Positions 1 to 9,642 of a stretch of DNA of 64,000 nucleotides are shown one piece after another; the stretch's first letter is position 1, and every line of letters begins with the position of its first letter. The DNA lies in contig NZ_CP030772.1 in NCBI RefSeq assembly GCF_006088715.1, positions 310,001 through 374,000 of the forward strand, read 5' to 3'. The translations under genes were made by a program, and so were the position numbers. Under the pieces are notes generated by a model. It was not told the DNA's origin. It searched no databases and was given only the letters and a program-made list of their open reading frames with translations. This DNA is from Streptomyces sp. YIM 121038 (GTDB lineage Bacteria > Actinomycetota > Actinomycetes > Streptomycetales > Streptomycetaceae).

Positions 1-512
1 GAACGGGCGGCCTTGAGTCGCTCGTCAAGGGTGCGGTTTTCGGCGGTGATCTGGCGGAGCCGCTGCTTGAGGGTGGTGTTCTCGCTGGTGATCCGCTGGA
101 CAGCCTCCTCGGTCCACGTGGTTTCCAAGTCGCGGATCTCACCGAGGAGTTCGCCGATGCGGGCACGCTGGGTGACGATCTCTGTGTGCGCGGCCTTGAG
201 CGCGTCCTCGGCGTTCAGCGCGCGCTCGCGCCAGGTCGACTCGCGTTCGTCGTCCTGGTCGGCGAGGAACTGGGCCCGGTGCTCACCGGCTTGGGCCATC
301 GCTGCGGAGATCGCGGTTCTGGCCTCGGGCTTGTTGTAGAGGAAGGTGCGGGAGACGCCCGCGCGGCGGGCAATGGCGGCCACGCTGATCTGGGCCTTTT
401 CACGGCGGAGCCGGGCGAGGGCATCGTGAACGCGTTGAACGGCGCTGTCGGCCCTGCGACGGCGGGCTGCCAGGGCTGCGGCCGTGCGGGGTTCGGGGAC
501 GACAGTGCTCAT
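1..512 (-). CDS. tnpC: TnpC-like accessory protein of a Tn554-type transposon (partial)
   Basis: The reading frame is open from an ATG at 512 to the window edge, about 170 residues, with the C-terminus outside. Residues 1-60 are basic and contain a helix-turn-helix (AAIARRAGVSRTFLYNK). A long charged heptad-like region (residues about 85-170) follows, predicted as coiled coil. This layout is that of the small third protein (DUF6262 type) downstream of the paired tyrosine recombinases TnpA and TnpB in Tn554-like elements, where TnpC affects efficiency and orientation of transposition. Its ATG overlaps the TGA of the upstream tnpB as ATGA, so the two are translationally coupled. Unlike tnpA and tnpB, no lesion is seen in the visible part. 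Assignment rests on context plus fold, not on a database match. Confidence 0.7.
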   Translation of the reverse strand, partial: MSTVVPEPRTAAALAARRRRADSAVQRVHDALARLRREKAQISVAAIARRAGVSRTFLYNKPEARTAISAAMAQAGEHRAQFLADQDDERESTWRERALNAEDALKAAHTEIVTQRARIGELLGEIRDLETTWTEEAVQRITSENTTLKQRLRQITAENRTLDERLKAAR

Positions 513-3123
513 GCGCACGCTTCCTTGTCGTTGGGGACAGCCGGTTCGCCGCATTCGTCCTCGTCGGGCTCGGCAGCAGCGGCAAGGTCGGCAGCACGGA
601 AGGCCGTGGACCACATGCGGTGGAAGTAGTCCTGGGGTCTGCGCAGGTCCAGGGCGAGAGCGTCCTCCAAGAGGCCGAGGCCGGCCAGGGCCTTCTCCAG
701 ACCGTCGATGGCACGGGCGGTGGGTTCGAAGACCTGGTGCAGGTAGTCGGCGGTGGCATCGTCCGGAGCGCGCTCGGCCAGCGTCTGCCACTGCTCGCGC
801 TTGCGCCGCCAGTAGAGCAGGTCGGCGCCGGACATGACGAACTTGTCGCAGCTGTGGCAGTTCAGGTTCCAGGGACACGCGCCGCCGTCGACCACCGGCT
901 GGAAGGTGCAGAATCCGCCCTCGGCCGGGGTGCTGCGACGGGTGAGGTCCACGGCCAGAGCCTCGGCCTGGCGTCGATCGAGCGGGGTGGTGCCGCTGGA
1001 GAGCACCGTGCCGGGACTGGCCGCGCCCGGTCCGGTGACCCAGACGTGTTGCAGTACGTCCTCGATCTCGGAGACGGTGACCTTCGCGTAGTGCTCGGCC
1101 ATCCGGACCGAGAGGTGTCCGAGGTAGCGCTTGATGTGGTGCAGTCCTGCGCCGCTGGCCAGCAGCCTGGTCGCCAGAGTATGGCGGGCCTGATGGGTGA
1201 CGCACGAGCCCAGGTCGAGATCGACGACCCAGTCGTGGAACGCGGCGCCGTACCACCCGTAGCTGACTGACGCCTCGAAGCCGGGGTTGCGCTTCGGAGC
1301 AGGGAACAAGGCCATCCGGGCCTGCTCCTGCGGGGTCCGGTCGGCCGAACCTCCCCTCGAAGCGGGCCAGGGTCTTGTGCCGGCGTTCCTGGATCCGTTG
1401 GAAGGTGTACTCGGGGATGCGGATGGCCTGGTCATAGCTGCCGACCTTGGTCTGGTCGTGCCAGAGCATGGGCAGTTGGCCGTAGCGGCCGACACAGTCC
1501 AGCCTCAGCTTGATCACCTCACTGGCCCGCCGCCCGGTCACGACGATCGTCTCCCAGATCTCGCGCAGACCCCGGTCACCGGGGTCGTAAGCGTCCGCGA
1601 ACCGCTGGAGGTTGTCCTCGTCGGCCAGAGCCCGGGCGACCTCGTCACTGAACGGGCTGCGGGTGCGGTTGCGTCCTGTACCCATCGGCGGGAAGGCCGT
1701 GATGAACTCCCTGTCCAGACCGATCCTGTCGGCTTCCCCGGCCTCCATCGCCCAGCGCATGATCTTGCGCGCGCTGGCCAGTACGAAGTACTGGGTCGTC
1801 TCGGTGACAGTGCTGGCCTTGCCGCCACGCGACTGCACGATGAGCGACGGCAGCCGGTGCCGGGCCCGGTGGCGCTGATCGGCCAGGAAACGGTGGACAT
1901 GCTCGGCCCGCAGAAGCCCCGGATCGTGGCCACCGCCGTCGGTATCGACCTCCAGAAAGGAACTCACCTCCAGGCAGGCCCGCCGCATGTCGTTGTATGG
2001 GCCCCTGGTGCGGGGACTGCCCGGAGTCCTCAGCAGGTTGGCGATGTAGTCCCAGAGCAGGTCACGGAGCCAACGCTGGGACACCCCGGACAGGTCATAG
2101 TGGCTGTTGGAACCGCGGAATTCGGCCCCGAAGTGATCCAAACTCCAGGTAGCCAGCCTCCCGCGTCTGCGAGGGCGTCACGTAGACCACCCGCAGCGAC
2201 TGCAGCATCTCTTTGGTCAGGCCCCGCGCGCGACGAGAGCAGTTGTCCAGGTCGAAGCCGGTCAGGGAGTCCATCGCCCGGCAGTTGTTCACCAGGTTCT
2301 GCACGTCGACGGGCAACCACCGAGTGCGGGGATTCTGCCGTTGGTGAGCGAACAGACCCCACTTGATCTCCGCCCTGAGCAGCGGATGCAGGCCAAGGAG
2401 GTTGATCTCGCCGATCCTCAGCAGCGGATCGGCCTCACGGCACCACTGGCGGAACACCTTCTCGTCCCTGTAGCGGACAGCGATCGATGACGGGTCCCGC
2501 TCGTGCGAGTGGAACCAGCCTCCCGGAAGCTCAGCACCACCGGGCCGTCCCGCGCGTTCGTAGCGCTGGTCGTGGTTGGGGCACAGCCCAAGCGGTGATC
2601 CCGCCCCGTCGCGACAGGACGCCGCCGAGCAGACGCCGAAGCTCGGGTAGGGCACCTCGGTGGCCAGCCACTCGTCGAGATCGAGCTCGGTGTCGTGCTC
2701 GCGGGCGCTGGCCTTGCGCCAGCGGTTGTCGTGCCGAGCGCAGAGCCGGTATCTGTGGCCCAGGGCAAGACGCTCGCACCCGGAGACCCGGCACGGGCCT
2801 GTGAAGGCGGCCGTGGTCAGCGGCAACGGCTCCGCTGTCCGCAGGAACTCGGCCCGTTCGGCCTCGTCTCCACCACGTGATACCCGCTGCTGACGGTGGG
2901 TGTCACACAGGTCGCTGGTGCCGTGCGCGGACCGCTGACATCGCGAAACTCGGCATCCCCAGCCGAAAACTGGATGCTCGGTGGGGACCTTGATGACATC
3001 GGCCCGCAGCAACGGGTCGAAACCCGGTCCGTTGATCAGCGCGGTCAGGATCTCCAGCCGGTCCCTGGACTCGCGGCCGTCGGGTTCGGCGAGGAGACGC
3101 AGGCCGCTGTGAGCTCCCGTCAC
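509..3123 (-). pseudogene. tnpB: TnpB-like tyrosine recombinase, two frameshifts
   Basis: The product would be a large (about 870 aa) tyrosine recombinase of the Tn554 TnpB type, acting with TnpA in site-specific transposition. The N-terminal part (3123 down to about 2130) has several Cys/His clusters. The middle is read in a second frame from about 2130 to 1350 (for example SGVSQRWLRDLLWDY and TVVTGRRASEV-like catalytic Arg region). The C-terminal part from about 1350 to 509 is back in another frame and carries HQARHTLATRLL, HHIKRYLGHLS and the YAKV tyrosine box. So Arg-His-Arg-His-Tyr elements exist but are split over three frames. Frameshift positions are approximate. Start ATG at 3123 overlaps the tnpA stop (ATGA). 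Either a real pseudogene or assembly indels; two lesions here and a stop in tnpA favour decay. Confidence 0.8.
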
Positions 3124-4298
3124 GCCCGCTCACCCCAAACCTTCCGCAAGGCGGCGTCGAAGGCGGGGTCGTGGATGTCGACGTGGGCATAGATCTCGTC
3201 GACCGTGCTGGTGGAGGCCCAGCCGCCAGCGTCCCGCGCGACCAGGAGGTTGCCGCCGGAGGCGTCCAACACCGCGGAGGCGAACTCGTGCCGGAATGCA
3301 TGGGGTTTCACCTTGCCCAGACCGGCGCGGAGCGAGGCCCGCCCCAGCATCCGGCGGGCTCCGACCGTCGCCCACGGCTGTCCCCGTTCCGGTCCGTGGA
3401 GCTGGACTAGCAGCATGCCGTGGCCCGGCCGCTTGGGGTATTCGCTGGTGATGTACTCAAAATAGGTGTGGATCATGTGCGGACTGACCCGCTTGATCAG
3501 GCCACCGGTCACCACTCCGTTCTCCACTGACCAGGGGTACTTCGTCTTCGCCCGAGCCCGGTTCGCGTTCGTTTCACGGTGGCAGATGTGGACGTGGGGC
3601 GCCCGGCAGTCTCCGCAGGCCGCCTCCTCGCGAAGGTGCAGGTCGGCGAGGTGCAAGCCGCACATCTCGCCGATGCGGAAGCCTCCGTCCGCCAGTCAGC
3701 TCACGAGGACACGGTCCCGTGCGGCGTGGACCTCGGCCAGCAGCAGGTCCTGCGCGCCCTCCGGGAGCATCTTCGGATGCCGCCGTCGCACACGCGTCGG
3801 TGCCAGTGGGTTCGCCGGCAGGCTGCGGGTGGCGTGCCCCAGCAGGGCGCGATCCCGGTCGGCTCGGGTCGGCAGGCGGGACACGTTGAGGGCCGAGCCG
3901 AGCTCGGCATTGACGCCCAGCGTGGCTAGCTGCAGGTAGAAGCCCTTCAAGCAGGCCGCAGCGGTGGACAGCGCGGCCTGCCCGTACGGCCGCTTGCCCA
4001 GACGCCACGGCTCGCCGAGCGGCAGGCGCACCTCCGCCCCGACGATGCCCATGTACCGCTCAAGATCCCGCAGTACCACTGCGGTGAAACTGAGGCACTC
4101 GCGCTCCAGCCACCGCAGATGGTCGACCAGCAAGTACGCGTACGTCCGTTGCGTGCCCGAGCCCTCGTATTCACGCAGGAACCGGTCCGCTTCCTTGTAG
4201 AGCGTGCCCTCGGGCCAGACGATCGTCCACGACCGCCGTCCGTCCTTCCGGTCGATCTGCTGGACCCTCAAGTCCCCGACCACCACATGCCGTGCCAC
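3120..4298 (-). pseudogene. tnpA: TnpA-like tyrosine recombinase with internal TGA
   Basis: First gene of the tnpA-tnpB-tnpC set. I place the start at GTG 4298 (VARHVVVGDLRV), which has a strong GGAGG Shine-Dalgarno about six bases upstream. The reading frame can be extended to 4376 but lacks such a site there. The N-terminal half is a SAM-like core-binding domain. The C-terminal catalytic domain contains HAFRHEFASAVL, GWASTSTVDEIYAHV and the final Tyr. At 3696-3698 an in-frame TGA interrupts the protein between VLVS and LADGGFRIGEMC, exactly where the catalytic domain starts. The frame continues unchanged on the other side, so this is a single nonsense lesion. It ends overlapping tnpB. Function would be site-specific integration/excision of the element; it is probably dead. 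Confidence 0.8.
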
Positions 4299-4403
4299 TC
4301 GTCCTCCGTACCAACCTCGGAACATGACAGACGTCCCGGACCCGGTCGGTAAACGAGCCCGTGACGTCCAAGTCACAGGCCCAGACGGACATCACGAGCA
4401 GCA

Positions 4404-4550
4404 CTACCCCCGGTCGGTATAAATCTTCAGAGCCCGGTCACCCGTCAGTCGGCAGCTCTTGGACTTCTGCTGTACCGCTTCGCGCAGCTCGGCCACGTTC
4501 TCCTCGTACCGCTGTCGGCTCACGCTCCCGACCTTGGGTAAGTCGGCCAT
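4404..4550 (-). pseudogene. N-terminal stub of a conserved actinobacterial hypothetical protein
   Basis: A 48-residue ORF starting at ATG 4550 with a purine-rich GGGGGC ribosome site upstream. It begins MADLPKVGSVSRQRYEEN and continues with a short amphipathic helix, resembling the start of a conserved Streptomyces protein (I believe DUF6192 type, usually much longer). It ends abruptly in a different-looking tail (YTDRG), so it is read as a truncated remnant, probably cut when the tnpABC element or the neighbouring IS110 arrived. No function is claimed. Confidence 0.4.
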
Positions 4551-4737
4551 GACAGCCCCCTGCCCGGGCCAGGACACGACCCCGTGGCCGTGAAGACCAA
4601 CCCAGCCCACCCCTCACCGGCAGAGTCCGACCGCCTACCCTGAAGAGAAGGGCGCACCACCAAGACAAGGGAGGCACCAAGAAGCTCTCCCCAAAGCCCG
4701 TGCCACACCCCCGTGTCCCCCGAGCACCGAAAGACTG

Positions 4738-5667
4738 TTGTGCGCAACGGCCACCAACGAGACCCCCGCGCAAGATCCGAGGTTCACGGACGGGCTCTAC
4801 GGAGCTGAGATCGCCCGGTTCCTCACCACGAACGAGGTCACGGTCATCGAGGTGGACCGGCCGGACCGCAAGGCGAGGCGGGACAACGGCAAGTCCGACC
4901 CGATCGATGCCTACGGGGCCGCGACCGCCGTGCTGTCCGGCCGGGCCGACGGTATCCCGAAGTCCCGCAACGGGATCGTAAAGGCGATCCGGGCCCTGCG
5001 GGTGGTCCGCAAGAGCGCGGTCAAGGCCCGCACCCAGACCATCAACCAGATCCGGACCCTGATCGTCACCGCGCCGTCCGCAGTACGGGACAAGCTGCGC
5101 GGCCTGTCCGCGCGGGAGCTGGTCGACACCCTGGCCCGTTGCCGCCCCACCGGCGAACTCGACGACCCGGCCTGCGCGGTGAGAATCGCGCTACGACGGC
5201 TCGCCCGCCGCTACCAGCAGCTGGACGAGGAGATCAAGGACGCGGACAGGGAGATCGGACCGCTGGTCACCCAGGCCGCCCCCAGGCTGATCGCCCTGCC
5301 TGGCGTCGGCCCCGAAACCGCCGGCCAACTGCTGATGAGCACGGGCGACAACCCCGACCGGCTCCGCTCGGAGGCGTCCTTCGCCCACCTGTGCGGGGCC
5401 GCTCCGGTTCCCGCGTCCTCCGGCCGCACCCACCGCCACCGACTCAACCGAGGCGGCGACCGTGCCGCGAACAACGCCCTGCACACCATCGTGCTGGTCC
5501 GCATGAAGTACGACCAGCGCACCCGGGAGTACGTCGCCCGACGCACAGCCCAAGGCATGACCAAGAAGGACATCGTCCGGTGCCTGAAACGGTTCGTCGC
5601 CCGTGAGATCTACCGGCACCTACCCCACGCGACCTACCCCGCTCAATCGCTCCCACAGACCGCTTGA
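4738..5667 (+). pseudogene. IS110-family transposase, N-terminus lost
   Basis: About 285 recognisable residues of an IS110-type DEDD transposase. The N-terminal RuvC-like portion is missing up to GAEIARFLT. The rest is uninterrupted: EVDRPDRKARRDNGKSD (third acidic region), the central coiled coil, then the C-terminal Tnp_20 domain with LPGVGPETAGQL, HLCGAAPVPASSG and the RGGDRAANNAL box carrying the catalytic-serine region. The first 25 codons of the ORF are unrelated sequence. Loss of the first two acidic residues makes it inactive. IS110 transposases use a DEDD/Ser mechanism guided by an element-encoded bridge RNA; the left end that would encode it is gone here. Confidence 0.85.
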
Positions 5668-5751
5668 CGATCTATAGGAGCTTCCCCAGCCGCCGTTCGA
5701 CATCACCGGCGTCCACCTCTACGGTGATCAAAGCACCTCCGGGTGCACCCG

Positions 5752-5796
5752 AACGGCCCTCCCGACCTCGCGACCAACGACAACGGGAGGGCCGTT
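5752..5796. terminator. Perfect 13-bp hairpin 3' of the IS110 remnant
   Basis: AACGGCCCTCCCG (5752-5764) is exactly complementary to CGGGAGGGCCGTT (5784-5796), with a 19-nt loop. It lies about 85 bp after the IS110 stop and is followed by only TT, so it would be a GC-rich actinobacterial terminator rather than a classical U-tract terminator. It could also be a structural element of the IS110 right end. Confidence 0.5.
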
Positions 5797-5918
5797 TGCC
5801 GATCAAGACATGGTTACCGTGCCCCTCGGCACCCCGAAGATTAACCCACCTGCAACGATCAACCCGCCATGCTCAACCGGAATGGCACCGTCCTACCCCC
5901 ACCATGCTCATCCTGAGC

Positions 5919-6422
5919 GGCAATCATCACCTACGTGCAGGTCGGCGGCTCGTGGCTGTATCTGGCCTGTGTCCTGGACATCTGCTCGTGCCGGGTGCTC
6001 GGCTACTCGATGGCCACCCATATGCGGTCCGAACTGGTCATCGACGCCCTGAAGATGGCCGCGTCGGCAGCGTCGGCGGGGTGATCTTCCATACGGACAG
6101 AGGCGCGCAATACACCTCGGACGCGTTCGCCCAGGTCTGCGCGGGTTTCGGGATCCGCAGGAGCATGGGCCGGGCCGGCTTGAGCTACGACAATGCCCTC
6201 GCCGAGTCGTTCTGGCAGGGGCTCAAGAGGGAGACGATGCACGAGAGGCTGTTCTCGACGGTGCGCCAGGCAAGGCTGGAGATCTTCCAGTGGCTCACCT
6301 ACTACAACACGCGCAGACGCCACAGTGCCCTCAGCTACCTCTCGCCCACAGAGTTCGAACAACAGCACCTACGAGCAGATAGACTCACAATCGCGGCATG
6401 AGCCCCTGTGCCCACACACCGG
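5919..6422 (+). pseudogene. IS3-family OrfB 3' fragment, duplicate of the element at 9617-10915
   Basis: This block is an inverted copy of the 3' part of the IS3 element at 9617-10915, and the predicted proteins are identical over the shared part. It encodes the second Asp (VIFHTDRGAQ) and Glu (NALAESFWQGLK) of the DDE domain and the C-terminus ending LTIAA. The segment before VIFHTD is shifted by one frame, so the conserved ITYVQVGGSWLYLA stretch is read out of frame; the same lesion occurs in the other copy. The 5' end of the element is missing and the ORF continues upstream into unrelated DNA (formal ORF 5664-6401). Inactive. Confidence 0.85.
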
Positions 6423-6500
6423 GCGACGCCTCAGTCGCTTCCTGCACCCATTTGGAAGACACGCCAGGCGGAAGATGCGTTGCCGGGTTCGAATGGTGTT

Positions 6501-7148
6501 ATGCGTACGTCAGTGCCTACCGCCGTTTTTCTGGCCGCGGCCATTGCCTTCCTCACCGCTGCGGCCCCGACTCCTCAGATGGCTGGAGCAGCTGCCGAGG
6601 TGGCCCCGAACCGCGTGGTTCCTGGGGAACAGGTCACGGTCTCTGTTACCTGCCCAGTTGTAGGCGGGGCGCTCCCGGAGACGATGGTGGCCGTCTCCCG
6701 GGCATTCGAGCCAGGCTCAGTCCAGCTCCAGCAAGTGCAGAATCCAACCAGGCCGCCTACCGGTGCTACTTACCAGGGCACCGCCCGCATCGCCGGAACG
6801 ACCGGCTCTGCATCCAGCGGCCCAAATACGGTGGGTGATACATCCGAATGGTCCGTGGACGGCACCTGCCCCGGCGACGGTCAGTGGCAAGCCACGTTCA
6901 TCGTCACCCGCACAGCATCACCCACATCTTCTCTGCCTGCACCAACCACGCCTCTACACACCACGCAACCCTCCCGGCATGGCGTCCACGCCGGGGGAGG
7001 CGGCTCGTTCACTGACTCACCCGCAGCTCTGGCCGTAGGCGGCGCTTGCATCGCGGGCGCTCTTGGCCTCGCGGTACAGCGGCTGCGACGCAGCCACGAG
7101 AACGCCCGGTCGCGTCCGGTGAGTGGTGTAAAAGAGCCACGAGCGTAG
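6501..7148 (+). CDS. Secreted, membrane-anchored Thr/Pro-rich protein of unknown function
   Basis: 215 residues from ATG 6501. I chose this start because a signal peptide begins exactly there: MRTSVPTAV, a hydrophobic core AAAIAFLTAAAP and a probable cleavage site near GAAAEV. The formal ORF extends 31 codons upstream into the IS3 remnant. The mature region has a C/C pair (VTCPVV and DGTCPGD) about 85 residues apart that could form a disulfide in an Ig-like beta domain. A Pro/Thr/Ser-rich linker follows, then a C-terminal membrane segment (AALAVGGACIAGALGLAV) with a positively charged tail. It is probably displayed on the outside of the membrane. No Shine-Dalgarno is obvious, and the original promoter may have been lost to the IS 80 bp upstream. 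I do not recognise the family. Confidence 0.65.
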   Translation: MRTSVPTAVFLAAAIAFLTAAAPTPQMAGAAAEVAPNRVVPGEQVTVSVTCPVVGGALPETMVAVSRAFEPGSVQLQQVQNPTRPPTGATYQGTARIAGTTGSASSGPNTVGDTSEWSVDGTCPGDGQWQATFIVTRTASPTSSLPAPTTPLHTTQPSRHGVHAGGGGSFTDSPAALAVGGACIAGALGLAVQRLRRSHENARSRPVSGVKEPRA

Positions 7149-7783
7149 GTTTCATACTGAGCCGACCAAAGTTCGCACGGGACCCATGCTCGTGACATGT
7201 CGAGTATCCCCAGCCGAGGACCTTCGCGTAGCTGCTGCCGTCGGGCCAGCGACTCGGGTGTTGCCGCCCCCGGTGGCGGCCAAATCCGGGCCAGCGCTGG
7301 CGCCGGGGCCTCCGATACCAGCGCCGCCGCCAGCACCAGCGAAGCTGCCGGTGTCGCTGTTGCCCCCGGCGCCGGAGAGAGCGACTGTGAAGCCCAATGG
7401 GCATCGACTTCGCCGCTGATGCCTGCGCCGCCGCCTGCGACCCTACCGTTACCGCCGTTGCGGAGCGGGCCCGTGTGGGAGACGACGCCAGGCCAGGAGG
7501 CCTGTCCGACGTATGCCGCTTCCTGCCCCCGCCGGACGCAGAAACAGCCGCCCGCCCCTCCAACGCGGATCGCAACTGTACGAGCAGCCTCACTGGGGGC
7601 AAGTCAGCTGGCACCGGGAAGTGATCTCCAACGACAAGAACCGCAGCGCGGTGGCGGAGGCTCCCGGAGCGGCTGTCATGGGACTCTCTCGAACCCGGGC
7701 GTGTCCCTTCGCTCTGCCCGGCTCATTCTGGTCAGGAATGGGCCGGGCGGGGAGGAGTGGCGTGCCGGAAGCGGTCGGCGGGG
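7149..7783. other. No convincing gene; Gly/Ala-rich coding-like remnant
   Basis: Open frames exist on both strands, but none has a ribosome site together with a recognisable product. On the minus strand 7152-7397 reads as Gly/Ala-rich sequence (SGAGGNSDTGSF, DLAATGGGN). This could be a scrap of an RTX-like or cell-wall protein related to the next gene, but I would not call it. Confidence 0.4.
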
Positions 7784-8692
7784 TCACAGCTCGCAGTTGG
7801 TAACGAATTCGGTGTTGGTGCAGGTGTCGGTGCCGGGTCCGGCGTTGCCGCTGTCGGTGCCGGGTCCGGCGTTGCCGCTGTCGGTGCCGTTGCCGCCGTC
7901 GATTGTGTCGGAGTGACCTCCCGCGACGGGTGTCAGGTTGGTGTTACCCTCTTTGGCGTCGCCGTAGAGGGTGTCACTGCCCTCTCCGCCGTTGATGGTG
8001 TCGCTGAGGCCGCTGGAGATGATGGGGCCGCCGGTAGTGACGGTCCCGAAGTTGCCGTGGACGGTATCCTCGCCGTCCCCGCCGTTGATGGTGTTGTTAC
8101 CGGCCCCGAGGGTGACCGCGCCGACGACCTTGATGGTGAGATCCCTGATGTCACCGTAGATGGTGTCGGCGCCGATGCCGCCGGTCAGGTGGTCGCTAGC
8201 GAATACCGCGCCCACGCCGACGGTGGTGATAGTCGCTTTCTCAATGTCGCCGTAGACGGTATCGGCGCCCACGCCGCCGTCGATCGTGTCGGCGCCGCCG
8301 AGGGCGCCGGCGGCCAGGGGGCCGGTGGCGTTTTTGAACTCGCCGTAGACGATGTCGTTGCCGCCGCCGCCCTTGATGGTGTCGTTGCCGCCGGCGGCGG
8401 CCGAGATACCAGCGTTTTCCGCTTCGCCGTAGACGATGTCGTTGCCGCCGCCGCAGATGGTGTCGTTGCCGGCGTCGCCGCTGATGGTGTCGTTGCCGCC
8501 CAAACCGACGATGACGTCAGGGCCGGGCGTGCCGGTGAGGGTGTCGTCGCCGTTGGTACCCGCGACGGTGGCGGGCCTGCCGTTGCAGAACTGCTGGGCG
8601 GTGGCCGCGCCGGTAGGCAAGGCCATCGTCCCAACGAGGGTAAGTGCTGAGGCAGTTGCCGAGACCAGGCCGCGGGTAGAGATGACGCGCAT
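7784..8692 (-). CDS. Secreted RTX-type calcium-binding repeat protein
   Basis: 302 residues from ATG 8692, which has CAGGAG seven bases upstream. Residues 1-33 are a signal peptide (VISTRGLVSATASALTLVG, cleavage near GAATAQ). The rest is built from hemolysin-type nonapeptides of the form GGxGxDxU: GLGGNDTISGDAGNDTI, GGVGADTVYGD, GGIGADTIYGD, GGEGSDTLYGD. Longer Val/Thr-rich inserts break the array. RTX repeats fold into a parallel beta roll that binds calcium outside the cell. There is no catalytic domain, so this is a stand-alone RTX protein, as found in many actinobacteria, not a toxin. The C-terminus holds a perfect nine-residue tandem duplication (GNAGPGTDS). Flanks on both sides are IS remnants. 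Confidence 0.85.
   Translation of the reverse strand: MRVISTRGLVSATASALTLVGTMALPTGAATAQQFCNGRPATVAGTNGDDTLTGTPGPDVIVGLGGNDTISGDAGNDTICGGGNDIVYGEAENAGISAAAGGNDTIKGGGGNDIVYGEFKNATGPLAAGALGGADTIDGGVGADTVYGDIEKATITTVGVGAVFASDHLTGGIGADTIYGDIRDLTIKVVGAVTLGAGNNTINGGDGEDTVHGNFGTVTTGGPIISSGLSDTINGGEGSDTLYGDAKEGNTNLTPVAGGHSDTIDGGNGTDSGNAGPGTDSGNAGPGTDTCTNTEFVTNCEL
7826..7879 (-). repeat. 27-bp tandem duplication in the RTX gene
   Basis: Two identical 27-bp units (7826-7852 and 7853-7879), plus the start of a third, encode GNAGPGTDS twice. It keeps frame, as expected for slippage-driven length variation of an RTX array. Confidence 0.85.
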
Positions 8693-9216
8693 GAGATACT
8701 CCTGTCTGCCCGATACCGCCGTGTTCCTCTATAAGGAGCCCGCGCGCGGGTGGGAGCTCCGCAGGATCAGTGCATGGGGCTTTGTGCTTCGCCTCCGGTT
8801 CGCCTTTGGTGCCAGGACGCGGGCGGGCCGGGGCATTGGGTGGTGTGCGGGACCTCGCTGCACCGCAGGGCCGGGGTAGCGGCGTGCGCGCCGCGTTCGC
8901 CTAGTGGTCGCCAGTCCGCGAGCGGCAGACCTTCACCGGCTGGGCGATCTGCTTCTGTGGTGACTGCAAGCGGCTCTGGAGTGAGTGCCGCCTTAGGGGA
9001 TTTATGCCGTGTATTTGACGTGTGAAACTAGGTCAGAGCTATTATAACCGTTTGATCACGTTAAGTTCGTTTCCGATGCCCACTGCGGCACTGATGACCT
9101 CGTCCGACGGACGAGTATCGGCCTGACTGCGCCCCTCCTGGCGAAGTCGGACATATTGTTCACCCCGGGAACGGCCCGGCCGGCGCCCGAAGCCGAGCCG
9201 CTCCGGATCGCGGGTA
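8693..9216. other. Intergenic, no supported gene
   Basis: About 520 bp holding the promoter region of the RTX gene. The ORFs on either strand lack ribosome sites and recognisable motifs. A short AT-rich patch near 9030-9065 (TATTATAACCG) marks the edge of the next IS remnant. Confidence 0.5.
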
Positions 9217-9617
9217 TCAATGTCGATCAGCACGCTGCCGACTATGCGACCGGGGCGCAGCGCGAAATCGGTTCTGGCACAGATCTTGGGGAGCCGTCGA
9301 GGAGCGGCACTGAAGCAGAATCATCTTGCGGAGTAGTTCGAATCCGGCACGACCATAGAGCTGTCTCTTGATCTTCTTGATGCGGTTCACGGCGCCTTCG
9401 GTGCCGCCTGAGCTCCACTCAAGGGTGAGCCCGGCGGTCACGGCGTCGAGGTCGCGGAGCAGGTGGAGTGCGAAGCCGGTGAGGCCGGGCAACTGGCTGG
9501 CGTCGACGGCGTTGATCCAGGTGGGGAGCGTGGCGCCGAGGCGGTCGGTGAGGATCTCGCCGAAGTCTCGGACATGTCCGGCGGCCGTGTCCAGTTCGGG
9601 GCAGCGGGCGAGGACGG
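9217..9617 (-). pseudogene. ISL3-family transposase C-terminal fragment
   Basis: About 120 residues matching the end of ISL3 transposases: VLARCPEL, a conserved SQLPGLTGFA stretch, then the terminal box SGGTEGAVNRIKKIKRQLYGRAGFELLRK containing the last acidic residue of the DDE triad. The 3' flank near 9275 carries CTGTGCCAGAACCG, typical of ISL3 ends. The gene is cut at about 9617 by the IS3 element that follows, leaving a chimeric ORF with a few IS3-derived residues at its start. Confidence 0.75.
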
Positions 9618-9642
9618 GCCCCCGGTGTGTGGGCACAGGGGC

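Noticed and set aside
7152..7397. Minus-strand DLAATGGGN resembling a sortase LAxTG motif
   Set aside because: No hydrophobic segment or basic tail follows and no signal peptide precedes it, so it is not a sorting signal.
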